From Romeriopsis navalis LEGE 11480 (GTDB lineage Bacteria; Cyanobacteriota; Cyanobacteriia; Leptolyngbyales; Leptolyngbyaceae): a DNA stretch of 64,000 bases. This document shows, in pieces, positions 27,547 to 36,151 of the stretch (the first letter of the stretch is position 1; each line of letters opens with the position of its first letter). The stretch is from NCBI RefSeq assembly GCF_015207035.1, contig NZ_JADEXQ010000011.1:1-64000 (forward strand). The letters are read 5' to 3'. The position numbers were made by a program, and so were the translations under genes. The notes below the pieces were generated by a model. The model was not told where the DNA came from. It saw only the letters and a program-made list of their open reading frames with translations, and ran no database searches.

Positions 27547-29271
27547 TTAGGGCAGCAGTTCCCAGAGCTGGCTCACGCGTCCTTGATAGCGCAGCTTGGC
27601 AGTGCCACCGGACCACTCTGCGAGCTGGGCTGTCCAGTCCTTGGAGCTGTAGCTGTTGAGCAGGAAGCGATCGCTAAATTGGGCGGCGATCTCGTCCGAG
27701 ATTTCGGGGATATTCAGCTCACCCCGGCCTTCACTATCCTGTTGACAGTTAGTACAGTATGGCTCCAAGAGAACGCCGGTTTCGGTCTTGAGATGGTAGG
27801 TCTGGGAAATGGCGAATGGAACGGGACCATTGTTGATGAGCAGGGGGCGATCGCTGCGATTGATAATTTCTGCCACGGCCACATTGTCGATATTGAAAGA
27901 TTTTGTCCACCAAACATCGGCCTGGCTATAGGCTCCAAAGGAGAGAATGCCAGCGCCCAACAGGACGCCCGTGGCCAACGTCCAAGCCTTGCTTTTAGCT
28001 TGCTGACCCATCATGGCGATCTTGCTGCCCAGCAGATAAGCAACGGTGATTTGAACGCTGAGATAAAACGGAAGCAAATAACGCGGCATAATCGTTCGCC
28101 TGCCCCCCAGGAGCAAGTCTGGTAAAAACAGCGGTAAGGCTGTAGTGCCCATCAGGGCCAGAATGAAAAGCGTGCTGGCAGTGGGGGCTTTGCGGCTGAG
28201 ATGGTAAACGCCATAGAAGAGCAGCAGGGCAAAGGCGAGGTAGGCCGGAATCAGCCGCTGGCTAAATCGCTCAAGGCCGGTATCGAAAAAGCTGAGGCTG
28301 AGATTGTGGAGCCAAATCTTGACCATACCGAGGCGGGTTGGGGCATATTCCCGGGTCCAGATGGTGAGGCGATCGGCATTTTGAAATTCGCGGAAGACAA
28401 CCCAGAGCCAGGGCGTGAAGGCCAAGAGAGCTATCGCACTGGCCGTGAAATAGCCCCATCGTCCACCTGGACGAGCCGAGGCTGAGTCAATGGGGGCCAC
28501 TGGGTCACTGGGCAAATAAACCCACCCAGCCCAACGGCCCAAGGCATAAAGACCATGCCCCAAGGCCACTAGACCAAAGAAGAGCTGAGTATAAAAGCCC
28601 AAAATCAGCAGCAGGCTGTAGAGTCCCCAGCTCAGGCTTGGCAGGCTCACAACTCTGCCAAGGGGCGATCGCGTCTGATTCGCATCAGATTGGCTGCATC
28701 GCATGGCCCAGAGGAAGACCGCACTGGAGCCTAACACCAGCGTCATCCAGAGGCTGTATTGCCTCGCCTCTTGGGCATAGGCCAAATGCAGCGGTGAAAT
28801 CGCCATCAGTGCCACTGCCATCCAGCTGACGGTCGGCATAGCAAACAGCTCCTGGCAGAGCCAATAGGCAAAGGGAAAACTCCCAAGGCTAATCACCACT
28901 GCAAGACCTCTCAAGCTGACTGGTGTCAGTCCAAAAACCTTGCCCCACTGGCGACCCAGTAAATAGTAAAGGGGCGGATGGTGAGGGTTCTCTTGGATGA
29001 GTCGTTCTATGGTGTCCTGGCTATTGCTGTCAGGCTTGAACTGCTGATAGGTCTGGAGGAAATCGGGCGAGACCGGCTCAGTGAGATCGGCAAAGTCTTG
29101 GACAATATCTAGCTCACTGTTGCCTGACACGCTGAGTAAGGTTGAGACTTCGTCATACCAATAAACTTTTTGGTCCAGATGGGTGAAGCGTAGGCCAATG
29201 CCAAAAATCAGTAGGGCAACAACGACAGGCATCAGCCAGCGAGGGCCACGATGGGGTTTGGCTGAGACCAT
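27547..29271 (-). CDS. GT39-type membrane glycosyltransferase (first copy)
   Basis: A 574-residue polytopic membrane protein of the ArnT/PMT-like GT-C superfamily, which moves sugars from lipid carriers to proteins, lipids or glycans. The acidic DE pair in the first outer loop is D40-E41 (VYWYDEVSTL), followed by PHHPPLYYLLGRQW and AQEARQYSLW, all typical of the group. About ten hydrophobic helices precede a soluble C-terminal part. It lies between two oppositely oriented parts of an IS630 transposase. A second gene of similar plan lies at 44224-45996. The glycan substrate is unknown. Confidence 0.88.
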   Translation of the reverse strand: MVSAKPHRGPRWLMPVVVALLIFGIGLRFTHLDQKVYWYDEVSTLLSVSGNSELDIVQDFADLTEPVSPDFLQTYQQFKPDSNSQDTIERLIQENPHHPPLYYLLGRQWGKVFGLTPVSLRGLAVVISLGSFPFAYWLCQELFAMPTVSWMAVALMAISPLHLAYAQEARQYSLWMTLVLGSSAVFLWAMRCSQSDANQTRSPLGRVVSLPSLSWGLYSLLLILGFYTQLFFGLVALGHGLYALGRWAGWVYLPSDPVAPIDSASARPGGRWGYFTASAIALLAFTPWLWVVFREFQNADRLTIWTREYAPTRLGMVKIWLHNLSLSFFDTGLERFSQRLIPAYLAFALLLFYGVYHLSRKAPTASTLFILALMGTTALPLFLPDLLLGGRRTIMPRYLLPFYLSVQITVAYLLGSKIAMMGQQAKSKAWTLATGVLLGAGILSFGAYSQADVWWTKSFNIDNVAVAEIINRSDRPLLINNGPVPFAISQTYHLKTETGVLLEPYCTNCQQDSEGRGELNIPEISDEIAAQFSDRFLLNSYSSKDWTAQLAEWSGGTAKLRYQGRVSQLWELLP

Positions 29272-29436
29272 GAAAGCGTTACCTAGATTGTGATGAGGGT
29301 ATAACTAGAAGAAGACCATGTTTTGAGCATCAACCAGAAAAGCAATGTTGTACGACGATGAAACCCGCTGGTGTTTGAAGCGATGTTTGGGCTGTGTCAC
29401 TATTGCATAGCCAGCGCCTGCATAGCCGCTCCACAA

Positions 29437-29448
29437 GAGTTAGGACGC
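29437..29448 (+). repeat. Right terminal repeat of the IS630-family remnant
   Basis: Second copy of GAGTTAGGACGC, overlapping the stop codon of the C-terminal transposase part on the minus strand. Its direct orientation relative to the copy at 26803 shows that this half was flipped or came from another copy. Confidence 0.75.
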
Positions 29449-29685
29449 TTTGAGAACGGCTTCGATGGCTTCGCGAAGCGTGTCATGTTGGTCAATTTCC
29501 TGGCGCATACGACTCTTTAACCAAGACCAGGATTTTTCAATCTTGTTGAGGTCAGGGGAATCAGGAGGCAGATAGAGCAACTCGCAGCCTGCGGTTTGTA
29601 TCAACTCTTCGATGCGGCCTCCTTTGTGGAAGCTAGCATTGTTCATAATGATATGTCGATCGGGCACTTTCACGAAATTCGATCC
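29440..29685 (-). pseudogene. IS630-family transposase, C-terminal part only
   Basis: About 77 residues match the end of an IS630 transposase: IIMNNASFHKGGRIEELI, then LLYLPPDSPDLNKIEKSWSWLKS with the catalytic glutamate, and a normal LREAIEAVLKAS end. The second catalytic aspartate, normally in DNASFH, is replaced by Asn here. No N-terminal part precedes it on the minus strand; similarity fades near 29685, beside an 11-bp direct repeat. It complements the plus-strand N-terminal part at 26852 with a short missing middle. Confidence 0.82.
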
Positions 29686-29703
29686 GACTGAAAAATTCGA
29701 TCC
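29675..29703. repeat. 11-bp direct repeat at the IS breakpoint
   Basis: AAATTCGATCC occurs at 29675-29685 and again at 29693-29703. It lies where transposase similarity ends and may mark the rearrangement junction. Confidence 0.6.
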
Positions 29704-29793
29704 AGCGGCATTAAAGGCTCATTTCCAGCGGTTCACAATCAACTGCTGCTGCAATGCGCGGCTTACTGGTCAGAATTTAGCTTCAGCAAGAGC

Positions 29794-30306
29794 TTAGCTC
29801 CGGCAAGCACGAACAGGCAGCACTGCTTCAAATTGGGCGATCGCCTTCTCACTCCACGCCAACAATGGCTTCCAACCTGCTGGCAAACAGACATCCCAGA
29901 AATTGAACTGGCAAGACTGCATATGATTGCCCACAAGCAGCGAGTATTGCGCCCCATCCCGCCCACCAATATCGACATCCGAGGGGAAAGGCTGCAACGA
30001 TAATTGCGCCAACTCAATTAGCAGCTGATTCACAGGGTCAGCATCAATCAAACAATCACAGCCACAGATATCCGGCTCCGAATTGACTAAACCAGATAAC
30101 ACAAGTTCTGCATGTTTATTCCAGATCAACCGTCGCAGCCAACAGGATTGCCCCACCTGAAACACTGACCAAGAAGCCGCTGCGCTAAAAGTTGGTGAGC
30201 GCCACAGCAATATCTTACGCTGACTTAGAGGCCGATCGACTAAGCCAGGATACTGCTCCGGCGACATCAGTCGGGCCTTTTCCAAAACACCATACTCTGC
30301 ACTCAT
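29794..30306 (-). CDS. Hypothetical soluble protein
   Basis: I do not recognise this 170-residue product. It has no signal peptide or membrane helix, is rich in Trp and Cys, and holds a CGCDCLID segment and a PFPSDVDIGGRDGAQY stretch. The frame is open to a TTG at 30342, but the ATG at 30306 is the more likely start. It lies on the same strand as the DOPA-dioxygenase-like gene upstream, 51 bases apart, and next to the IS scar. Coding status rests on frame length and a protein-like composition. Confidence 0.5.
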   Translation of the reverse strand: MSAEYGVLEKARLMSPEQYPGLVDRPLSQRKILLWRSPTFSAAASWSVFQVGQSCWLRRLIWNKHAELVLSGLVNSEPDICGCDCLIDADPVNQLLIELAQLSLQPFPSDVDIGGRDGAQYSLLVGNHMQSCQFNFWDVCLPAGWKPLLAWSEKAIAQFEAVLPVRACRS

Positions 30307-30357
30307 ACCATTTAACTCAAACAATATTTCACTGGCATACAACGCTTAGAACCCAGC

Positions 30358-30732
30358 CTATGCGATTTCACGCGGCTGAAAAATACTCAGCTTTAACGCC
30401 TGCGCTGCCCCTAACCAACTCGCATGGTCCGTATGGTCCGCCAAGTCATCTCCCGTTAGCCCGTGCACCAAAACATTCAAGCTACCGCGCTGCGCATCCA
30501 ACCACGGAATCAACTGGTCAAATTCCGCCGCCTCAAACGCCAACTGACAACTCCAACAGGGATGTGGCCCCACCGGTTTACGATGCACCCGCCCCACTTC
30601 TACCTCAAACTGCTCACCGGCCATACGGCAAATGTCAGCCGCTCGTTCCACCGTTTGTTGGTCGAAATAGACATGCGCATGATAACGATCGTAGATATTT
30701 TGCGGCGTCATTTGTATTGCAATTAGCGACAT
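30358..30732 (-). CDS. DOPA 4,5-dioxygenase-like protein
   Basis: Small protein of the DOPA_dioxygen family, named after fungal extradiol-type enzymes that open the DOPA ring; bacterial members have little proven function. Family marks are YHAHVYFD near the N-terminus, GRVHRKPVGPHP in the middle, then PWLDAQRG, VLVHGLTGDDLADHTDHASWLG. The histidines in these motifs are the likely metal ligands. The ATG at 30732 lies six bases after the GNAT stop, while a GTG at 30756 would overlap that gene; an ATG at 30711 is also possible. The two genes form an operon. Confidence 0.85.
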   Translation of the reverse strand: MSLIAIQMTPQNIYDRYHAHVYFDQQTVERAADICRMAGEQFEVEVGRVHRKPVGPHPCWSCQLAFEAAEFDQLIPWLDAQRGSLNVLVHGLTGDDLADHTDHASWLGAAQALKLSIFQPREIA

Positions 30733-30737
30733 CTCCT

Positions 30738-31253
30738 CTAGGATAACGCTAACCACATATGCTCTTGATCAAAGTAATCACCATCCACTCGCACGGCCCG
30801 AGGGACAACGCCTGCCGACTGAAATCCAAATGAAACATACAATGCCCGCGCCGCACTGCCATTCAGATTCACCGTCAGATACAACTGTTCAATTCCATTC
30901 AGATGCCGCGCCGACAAAATCAGGTAAGTCATCAGCTTTTTGGCAATGCCTTTTCCTTGATGCTCGATCGGCACATACACAAACAGCACCTCCGCCTGGT
31001 GGGACTGCTTGGGGGCCGATCGCCGAATCGCCATCGCCGTCCCCACCAACTTATCCGCCTCATCGAATGCCCCGAGCAAACAGCCATTTAAGCGATCGAA
31101 GCGTTGCAGTCCTCGGGCAACTGCCCGATCGCGGCGTTTTTCCAGTTGGGCAATATCCGCGTCAAACGATGATGGGTGCTCACGCAGACCCCGCTTAACC
31201 AAATGATTGTATGCCTTAGCATATTCCGGTGTGATCGTCGCGATCCGAACCAT
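30738..31253 (-). CDS. GNAT family N-acetyltransferase
   Basis: Acetyl-CoA-dependent acetyltransferase fold of 171 residues. Motif A for CoA binding is present as VYVPIEHQGKGIAKKLM (about 93-109), followed by a beta-bulge region LYLTVNLNGSAARALYVSFGF (about 125-145) that is typical of the C-terminal half. An N-terminal helical part reads YNHLVKRGLREHPSSF, common in GNAT proteins that act on small molecules or amino termini. The substrate cannot be told. It is the first gene of a two-gene unit with the DOPA-dioxygenase-like gene. Confidence 0.88.
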   Translation of the reverse strand: MVRIATITPEYAKAYNHLVKRGLREHPSSFDADIAQLEKRRDRAVARGLQRFDRLNGCLLGAFDEADKLVGTAMAIRRSAPKQSHQAEVLFVYVPIEHQGKGIAKKLMTYLILSARHLNGIEQLYLTVNLNGSAARALYVSFGFQSAGVVPRAVRVDGDYFDQEHMWLALS

Positions 31254-31384
31254 GGTTAGCTGAAATATTTTCCCTTTCCACAGTACAAGGCTATGTCACC
31301 GAGGGCATCAGCACACAATCTGGGCAAAACAGAAAGTGACTGGGCACAATAACCGTATTCTTCACTATTCGATCAACAATTAAG

Positions 31385-32359
31385 ATGTCACGTAAAACCT
31401 GCGCCATCGGCTTGTTAAGCCTCATCAGCCTGAACCTCATCACAGGTTGTGACAACCAAGTTGCTGATACCAAATACAGTATTGAAGACTTTAGACCTGC
31501 CAATTGGCCACGAACATGCCAGCAAATAAAGCAGGTGCTTGAGAAATCGCCTGGCGATCGAATAATTTACCAAAACCGCCCACAAAATCACAACATTCAA
31601 TCCAGTTGGGAATTCAATTGGTTGGGCGAAAGGCTCCCCATTCCGGCATTGCAGTACCAGCACGTGGCCGTCAGCAGCAGCCAAAAAGTTAATGGTGATA
31701 GCGACAAAAATGCCTATAGCGTCAAGTTATCCGGCGAACTTAAAGGCAAAACAGTCCTTGTATCGATTGAGCGTGGAAACGTCCTAACCCAACCAATGGA
31801 CGATGTTTTTTCGGCCGTCGTGGATGGGGTCAAGCCTTCCGAGGAAGGGAAAACACTGACCAAACAATTCTTTGGTGGCCCGGTCACAATGGTTCATCTA
31901 ATGAGCCAATCCTACAATTACCAATCGAGCGATTTCACATGCAATCGCAGTCAATGGGAAAAAGAGGTACCAATCGCTATCAGGCTCGGGGGAAAATCCA
32001 GCAGAAATGACACAAATGACAACGACATCGCCGCCTATAAGTTAGACCAAGGACTGGTCAGCCTCAGTAACAGGAACAACAACGAACGCTGGCGGAGTCT
32101 ATGGGAAGATAAAAATATGTACAACTCTGTCATACTAGAACTCCCCACAGGACACAACTACGGCAAAATCGGCCTGGGCGTCAAACAATCTAACTGGAAG
32201 AGTGCACCCGACTCACCCAAGTGGTTAAACACTTTGGCAACTGCCCTCAAACACCCCAAACCCAGCAACTGGGAAGCACTCGCCCAAGACTTCGAAGCCG
32301 CAAAGCTATCCGAGGAAAGTATCGCATCGGCTAAACGCATGGCAGTCAAGGCGCAGTAG
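31385..32359 (+). CDS. Putative lipoprotein of unknown function
   Basis: A 324-residue protein with a lipoprotein signal peptide: a basic start, a hydrophobic stretch, and the lipobox LITGC with the lipidated cysteine near residue 22. The mature part is hydrophilic and has no domain I recognise; segments around 75-110 and 180-200 look like beta strands. It stands alone, divergent from the GNAT gene and convergent with the Spy-like gene. Its base composition is more AT-rich than most neighbours. Confidence 0.6.
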   Translation: MSRKTCAIGLLSLISLNLITGCDNQVADTKYSIEDFRPANWPRTCQQIKQVLEKSPGDRIIYQNRPQNHNIQSSWEFNWLGERLPIPALQYQHVAVSSSQKVNGDSDKNAYSVKLSGELKGKTVLVSIERGNVLTQPMDDVFSAVVDGVKPSEEGKTLTKQFFGGPVTMVHLMSQSYNYQSSDFTCNRSQWEKEVPIAIRLGGKSSRNDTNDNDIAAYKLDQGLVSLSNRNNNERWRSLWEDKNMYNSVILELPTGHNYGKIGLGVKQSNWKSAPDSPKWLNTLATALKHPKPSNWEALAQDFEAAKLSEESIASAKRMAVKAQ

Positions 32360-32430
32360 AATCCATTCGTGCCTGCCAGTTCAGACCTTGAGCCAGGAGG
32401 CGATTATCCCCCTGGCTTGCCGTCAGATCA

Positions 32431-32865
32431 TTAACGATTACGCACGTTACGCAGTCGAGTCCGAACTTTTTGACGGATAACTTTTCGCTGCTCGGTCGTC
32501 AGCAAGCCTTTCAACTCACTCCGGGAAGACTGCATAATACCGCGAATTTCCTGGCGCTGTTCCGGGGTCAGATTCATCGCTGCAAGGTTTTGGCGAATTT
32601 CCTGGGCCGCACCAAAAGCCGCTTGAGCATAGGGCTTTTGCTCCGGCGTCAGGACTGCTTCAATCTCGCCACGAGTCGATTGACGCACGGTATTGATTTG
32701 CTGTAACTGTGCCGGAGTCAAATCCAAGTCAGAAATCAGCATTTTCATCATCGGCAACTGCGCACCCGGTTGCGCTTGGGCGATCGAGGGCAGACTGATG
32801 GCCGTCGCCACACCCCCCGTCATCAATGCCACACCCGCAAAAATCGCCGCAAATTGCTTTTTCAT
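32431..32865 (-). CDS. Spy/CpxP-like periplasmic protein with LTxxQ motifs
   Basis: Small exported helical protein of the Spy/CpxP group, which in enterobacteria acts as an ATP-independent chaperone and envelope-stress feedback factor. The 144-residue precursor has a Sec signal peptide (about 1-32, ending AQAQ). Four LTxxQ-type motifs follow: LTPAQ, LTPEQ, LTPEQ and LTTEQ, each within a charged helix, and the tail is strongly basic. It is transcribed away from a NarL-type histidine kinase and regulator pair, which may control it; that is inference from position. Confidence 0.85.
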   Translation of the reverse strand: MKKQFAAIFAGVALMTGGVATAISLPSIAQAQPGAQLPMMKMLISDLDLTPAQLQQINTVRQSTRGEIEAVLTPEQKPYAQAAFGAAQEIRQNLAAMNLTPEQRQEIRGIMQSSRSELKGLLTTEQRKVIRQKVRTRLRNVRNR

Positions 32866-33128
32866 GATTTTGTCCTCTTAAGAATAAACATTGGAACATT
32901 TGCTTGAATCCCCTGCGATGTAGTCGCTGTGAGGATTTTCTCCAACTGTGCCTATCCTAGGAAATCGCTCCGGGGTGAGGCAGGAGGCAATCGTCCTAAA
33001 CAGTTCGGGACTAAAGTCACATGCGGATTGGGAAACCACGTTGGTAAACTGCGCATAGCGTTGGGATATGCATCGGGTTTAGATCCCGGATGGGGATACA
33101 CATCGACTTGGGATAAGTTACCGGGATT

Positions 33129-34331
33129 ATGACTGTACACAATCGACTGCAAGATCCGTCACTCCGCTTCCTGCTATGGCTGGAATGGCTACTGCTGGGT
33201 CTAAGCGCCTTGGGCGAATTTTCCCAACGGATACAGCTCTTTCCCGATCGCGCACCACTCCTATCATTTCTATGCATCGGCTTGCTCGGAATACTCGGTA
33301 GACATTTACCCAGTCAGTTACGCCAAAAAATTGGTTATATCGCCATCAATCTCACCCTCGTCCTGATCGCTTCCGTCATTGGTCAGATTCAGTTCTTCTT
33401 TGTGCTCTGCATTGTGTTGATGCTGCGGAGTTGTTTACTATTTGAGCGGACCGGCCGGTGGCTGATGATCGCGGCGCTGATCAGCTTTTTTATTACCGTC
33501 CAAACCTACCGCTGGCAGACGATCGGCAATCACCAAATCCTCCAGAACTTGAAGCAAGTGCGGCCAATTCTCGCTGGTTCGATCGTGCTATTTTCCCTTA
33601 CTCTGATCTTTCTACATCTATTGATGAACGCCCTCTTAGCCGAACGACACAGCCGCCAACAATTAGCCACGGCGAATGCACAATTACGTGACTACGCAAT
33701 GCAAGTCGAACAGGTCGCCACCCTCCAAGAACGCACTAGGGTAGCGCGCGAAATCCACGATGCGATCGGGCATTCTCTCACCGCACTACATCTAAATCTC
33801 AACGCCGCCGCCGGACTCTGGTCCGCCGAGCCGCAGCAAGCTAAAACACTGCTCGATGAAGCCACGGCACTCAGTCAAGTCGCCCTGAAGGAGATTCGGA
33901 CATCCATCGCGGCCCTTCGCAGCGATCCATTGCAGGGTAAAGCCTTAACCAACTTGATTCAGAACCTGATCACCCAGCTCGAACAAACCACCAGCATTAC
34001 CGCTAATGTCAACATTAACCTTCCCCCTAACCTGCCAGAGGCCCAGAAAACGACAACTTATCGGATTACCCAAGAAGCAATCACGAATATCATCAAACAT
34101 GCTGAGGCCACAGTGGTGGACATTCAATTGCAGAGCGATCGACAGCATCTACAACTCTTGATTCAAGACAATGGTCAAGGTTTCGATCAGCAGGAAAACA
34201 CCAGTGGATTTGGGTTACGCGGCATGAACGAACGCATCCTCGCCCTCGGGGGCAACCTCACAATTGACAGTACGATCGGTAACGGCTGCCGGATTCAGAT
34301 GCAATTACCGCTATCGCAAGCCCAAATATGA
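33129..34331 (+). CDS. NarL-type membrane sensor histidine kinase
   Basis: Two-component sensor of 400 residues. About five hydrophobic helices (15-170) form the sensor, with almost no outer loop, so it may sense the membrane itself, as DesK does. A coiled segment leads to the HisKA_3 domain with phospho-acceptor H210 in REIHDAIGHSLTA, and a HATPase domain with DNGQGF and FGLRGMNERI near the C-terminus. The response regulator gene follows after 13 bases. The divergent Spy-like gene upstream is a possible target. Confidence 0.92.
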   Translation: MTVHNRLQDPSLRFLLWLEWLLLGLSALGEFSQRIQLFPDRAPLLSFLCIGLLGILGRHLPSQLRQKIGYIAINLTLVLIASVIGQIQFFFVLCIVLMLRSCLLFERTGRWLMIAALISFFITVQTYRWQTIGNHQILQNLKQVRPILAGSIVLFSLTLIFLHLLMNALLAERHSRQQLATANAQLRDYAMQVEQVATLQERTRVAREIHDAIGHSLTALHLNLNAAAGLWSAEPQQAKTLLDEATALSQVALKEIRTSIAALRSDPLQGKALTNLIQNLITQLEQTTSITANVNINLPPNLPEAQKTTTYRITQEAITNIIKHAEATVVDIQLQSDRQHLQLLIQDNGQGFDQQENTSGFGLRGMNERILALGGNLTIDSTIGNGCRIQMQLPLSQAQI

Positions 34332-34350
34332 CACAAACCCAAATATGACA
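34321..34350. repeat. 13-bp direct repeat at the kinase-regulator junction
   Basis: CCCAAATATGACA occurs at 34321-34333 and 34338-34350. The first copy holds the kinase stop codon and the second holds the regulator ATG, so the short intergenic link seems to have arisen by a small duplication. Confidence 0.75.
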
Positions 34351-34980
34351 ATTCGAATTTTGCTGGTGGATGATCAAGAATTAGTCCGACAGGGACTGCG
34401 ATTTATGCTGAAACCCGTGTCTGATTTCGCGGTGGTAGGAGAAGCCGATCATGGCAAATCTGCGCTGACGCAAATCCCATTGCTTAAACCAGATGTGGTG
34501 CTAATGGATATTCGGATGCCGATTATGGATGGCGTCGCCGCGACCAAACAGATCCGGCAACAGTTTCCTGAAATCAAGGTCTTGGTGCTGACCACCTTTG
34601 ACGATGATGAATACGTTTCTCGGGCAATTCACTATGGTGCATCGGGTTATTTGCTCAAGGACACGCCCATCGCCGAACTGACCCAAACGATCCAAGCCGT
34701 CCATCGGGGTTATTTGCAACTCGGTCCCGGCTTAGCCGCAAAACTCAATGTCCAAGCCAAACCCATATCACCACCAGGATGGACAGAATTAACTGAGCGA
34801 GAACAGGAAATTGCCACGCTCATCGCCCAAGGCAAAAACAATCGCGAAATCAGTGAAACGCTGTTTCTGGCAGAAAAAACCGTCAAAAACTATGTCACAA
34901 AAGTGCTGAGCCAATTGGGGGTACGCGATCGCACCCAAGCCGCGCTCATCGTTCAACAGTGGATTAATCCAGCGAAATGA
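34345..34980 (+). CDS. NarL/LuxR-type response regulator
   Basis: DNA-binding partner of the kinase just upstream. The 211-residue protein has a receiver domain (about 1-120) with acidic pair D9-D10, phospho-acceptor D55 in VLMDIRMP, and a conserved lysine in LLKDTP. A LuxR-type helix-turn-helix follows (about 145-208) with LTEREQEIATLIAQGKNNREI and VKNYVTKVLSQLGVRDRT. The ATG at 34345 gives the standard receiver start; the longer frame overlaps the kinase. Confidence 0.93.
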   Translation: MTIRILLVDDQELVRQGLRFMLKPVSDFAVVGEADHGKSALTQIPLLKPDVVLMDIRMPIMDGVAATKQIRQQFPEIKVLVLTTFDDDEYVSRAIHYGASGYLLKDTPIAELTQTIQAVHRGYLQLGPGLAAKLNVQAKPISPPGWTELTEREQEIATLIAQGKNNREISETLFLAEKTVKNYVTKVLSQLGVRDRTQAALIVQQWINPAK

Positions 34981-34993
34981 CATCCCAGCAACT

Positions 34994-36010
34994 CTAGTCT
35001 TTAGAATTAGGGAATAGGTTCTGGAAATCTTCTCGGTTACGTAAATCGTTCAAATTGGGATCACTTAGAGCTGCTTTGTTATTCGAATAACCTGTATCAA
35101 CTGCTCTTTTAAGTAAAAGCATTGCTTCATCATCTTTCCGGAGATATGCAAACCTACAACCAGCAGCATATAGCGCTTTAGCAGAAGCATCTCGACGTAT
35201 CTGACTGAGCTTATTGTGATAAATAGGCATCCCAAACGCCCACGAGGAATAGCCTCCTATCAACAAAATAAATATAATAATCTCAAAGGGTTTATGAGGA
35301 TTAGCAGCCCAATCAGCCAAAAGAGAATCTTCCAATTGACGCACGGTTCTTACATCGCTAGAGTGCCCAGAAACACTGAACTCTAGTTTATTGAATAAAC
35401 TAGAGTAATTATCTGCATACAAAACCAGCTTGAGATCAGATTTTGCAGGAAGGGTAGGCAATTTTGATAGCACAATTGAATCGTTTGAATGACCTTTTTC
35501 AATTTGACTGATTAGCTGAAGACGAGCATCAGGGCTTAGGAAAGTACCTTCTGCATCTGCAGACCAAAGTGCATAAACATTATCTAATCGGAGCTTTGCA
35601 TCTGATACAGGCTTGTTAGATTGATTTTCCAGCTCCACTATATATTTTTTAAAACCTTTATTGTAATAGAAATCTAACTTCTTAGCTATTGGGCTAATTA
35701 AAGGTTTTAAAGCATCACCCACTAGAGCATCCTTCCTTGTCTCCCGATTTGAAATTCCTTTAGTTTTATAAAGCAACTCTGCATCTCTATTGGCCGCAGG
35801 TATTTTCTTGAACCACTCGGCAATATCGGGAGGAAGCGTATTTTCCACAACTTGAACACGCACGATCACATCGGGCACAAGCATCGATGGAATTTTAGAA
35901 AAACCTGATATCAGTGTAGGGATGAATGCAAGTACTATGGCGACACCAATTCCGCTAAATACCCACTCGCGATTTTCTGAAATTACGGAACTTGCTTTTC
36001 TCATTTGCAT
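34994..36010 (-). CDS. AT-rich two-TM protein with TPR-like end
   Basis: A 338-residue protein I do not fully recognise. One hydrophobic helix lies near residues 17-38 and a second near 241-262. The outer part between them looks beta-rich, and the C-terminal about 60 residues, with AKALYAAGCRFAYLRKDDEAMLLLKRAVD, resemble a TPR end-of-group repeat. The gene is clearly richer in A and T and uses codons unlike its neighbours, which suggests recent transfer. It stands alone, convergent with the response regulator. Confidence 0.6.
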   Translation of the reverse strand: MQMRKASSVISENREWVFSGIGVAIVLAFIPTLISGFSKIPSMLVPDVIVRVQVVENTLPPDIAEWFKKIPAANRDAELLYKTKGISNRETRKDALVGDALKPLISPIAKKLDFYYNKGFKKYIVELENQSNKPVSDAKLRLDNVYALWSADAEGTFLSPDARLQLISQIEKGHSNDSIVLSKLPTLPAKSDLKLVLYADNYSSLFNKLEFSVSGHSSDVRTVRQLEDSLLADWAANPHKPFEIIIFILLIGGYSSWAFGMPIYHNKLSQIRRDASAKALYAAGCRFAYLRKDDEAMLLLKRAVDTGYSNNKAALSDPNLNDLRNREDFQNLFPNSKD

Positions 36011-36151
36011 CGAATCGAACGGGAACCCGGAAATTTATATTCATCTAACAACATAAGTCATACCGTTGATTACTATACTAATCTCCTAATTAATTGTGAA
36101 TAGTCAAAATCCAACGTATTTCCATATCTTCCAGCCTGACACATTGGCACA

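Noticed and set aside
26803-29448. Composite transposon carrying the GT39 gene
   Set aside because: Neither transposase part is complete and the ends are not full IS copies, so active transposition as a unit is not supported.
32391-32417. Hairpin between the lipoprotein and Spy-like genes as a terminator
   Set aside because: A 7-bp stem exists between convergent genes but no T run follows on either strand.
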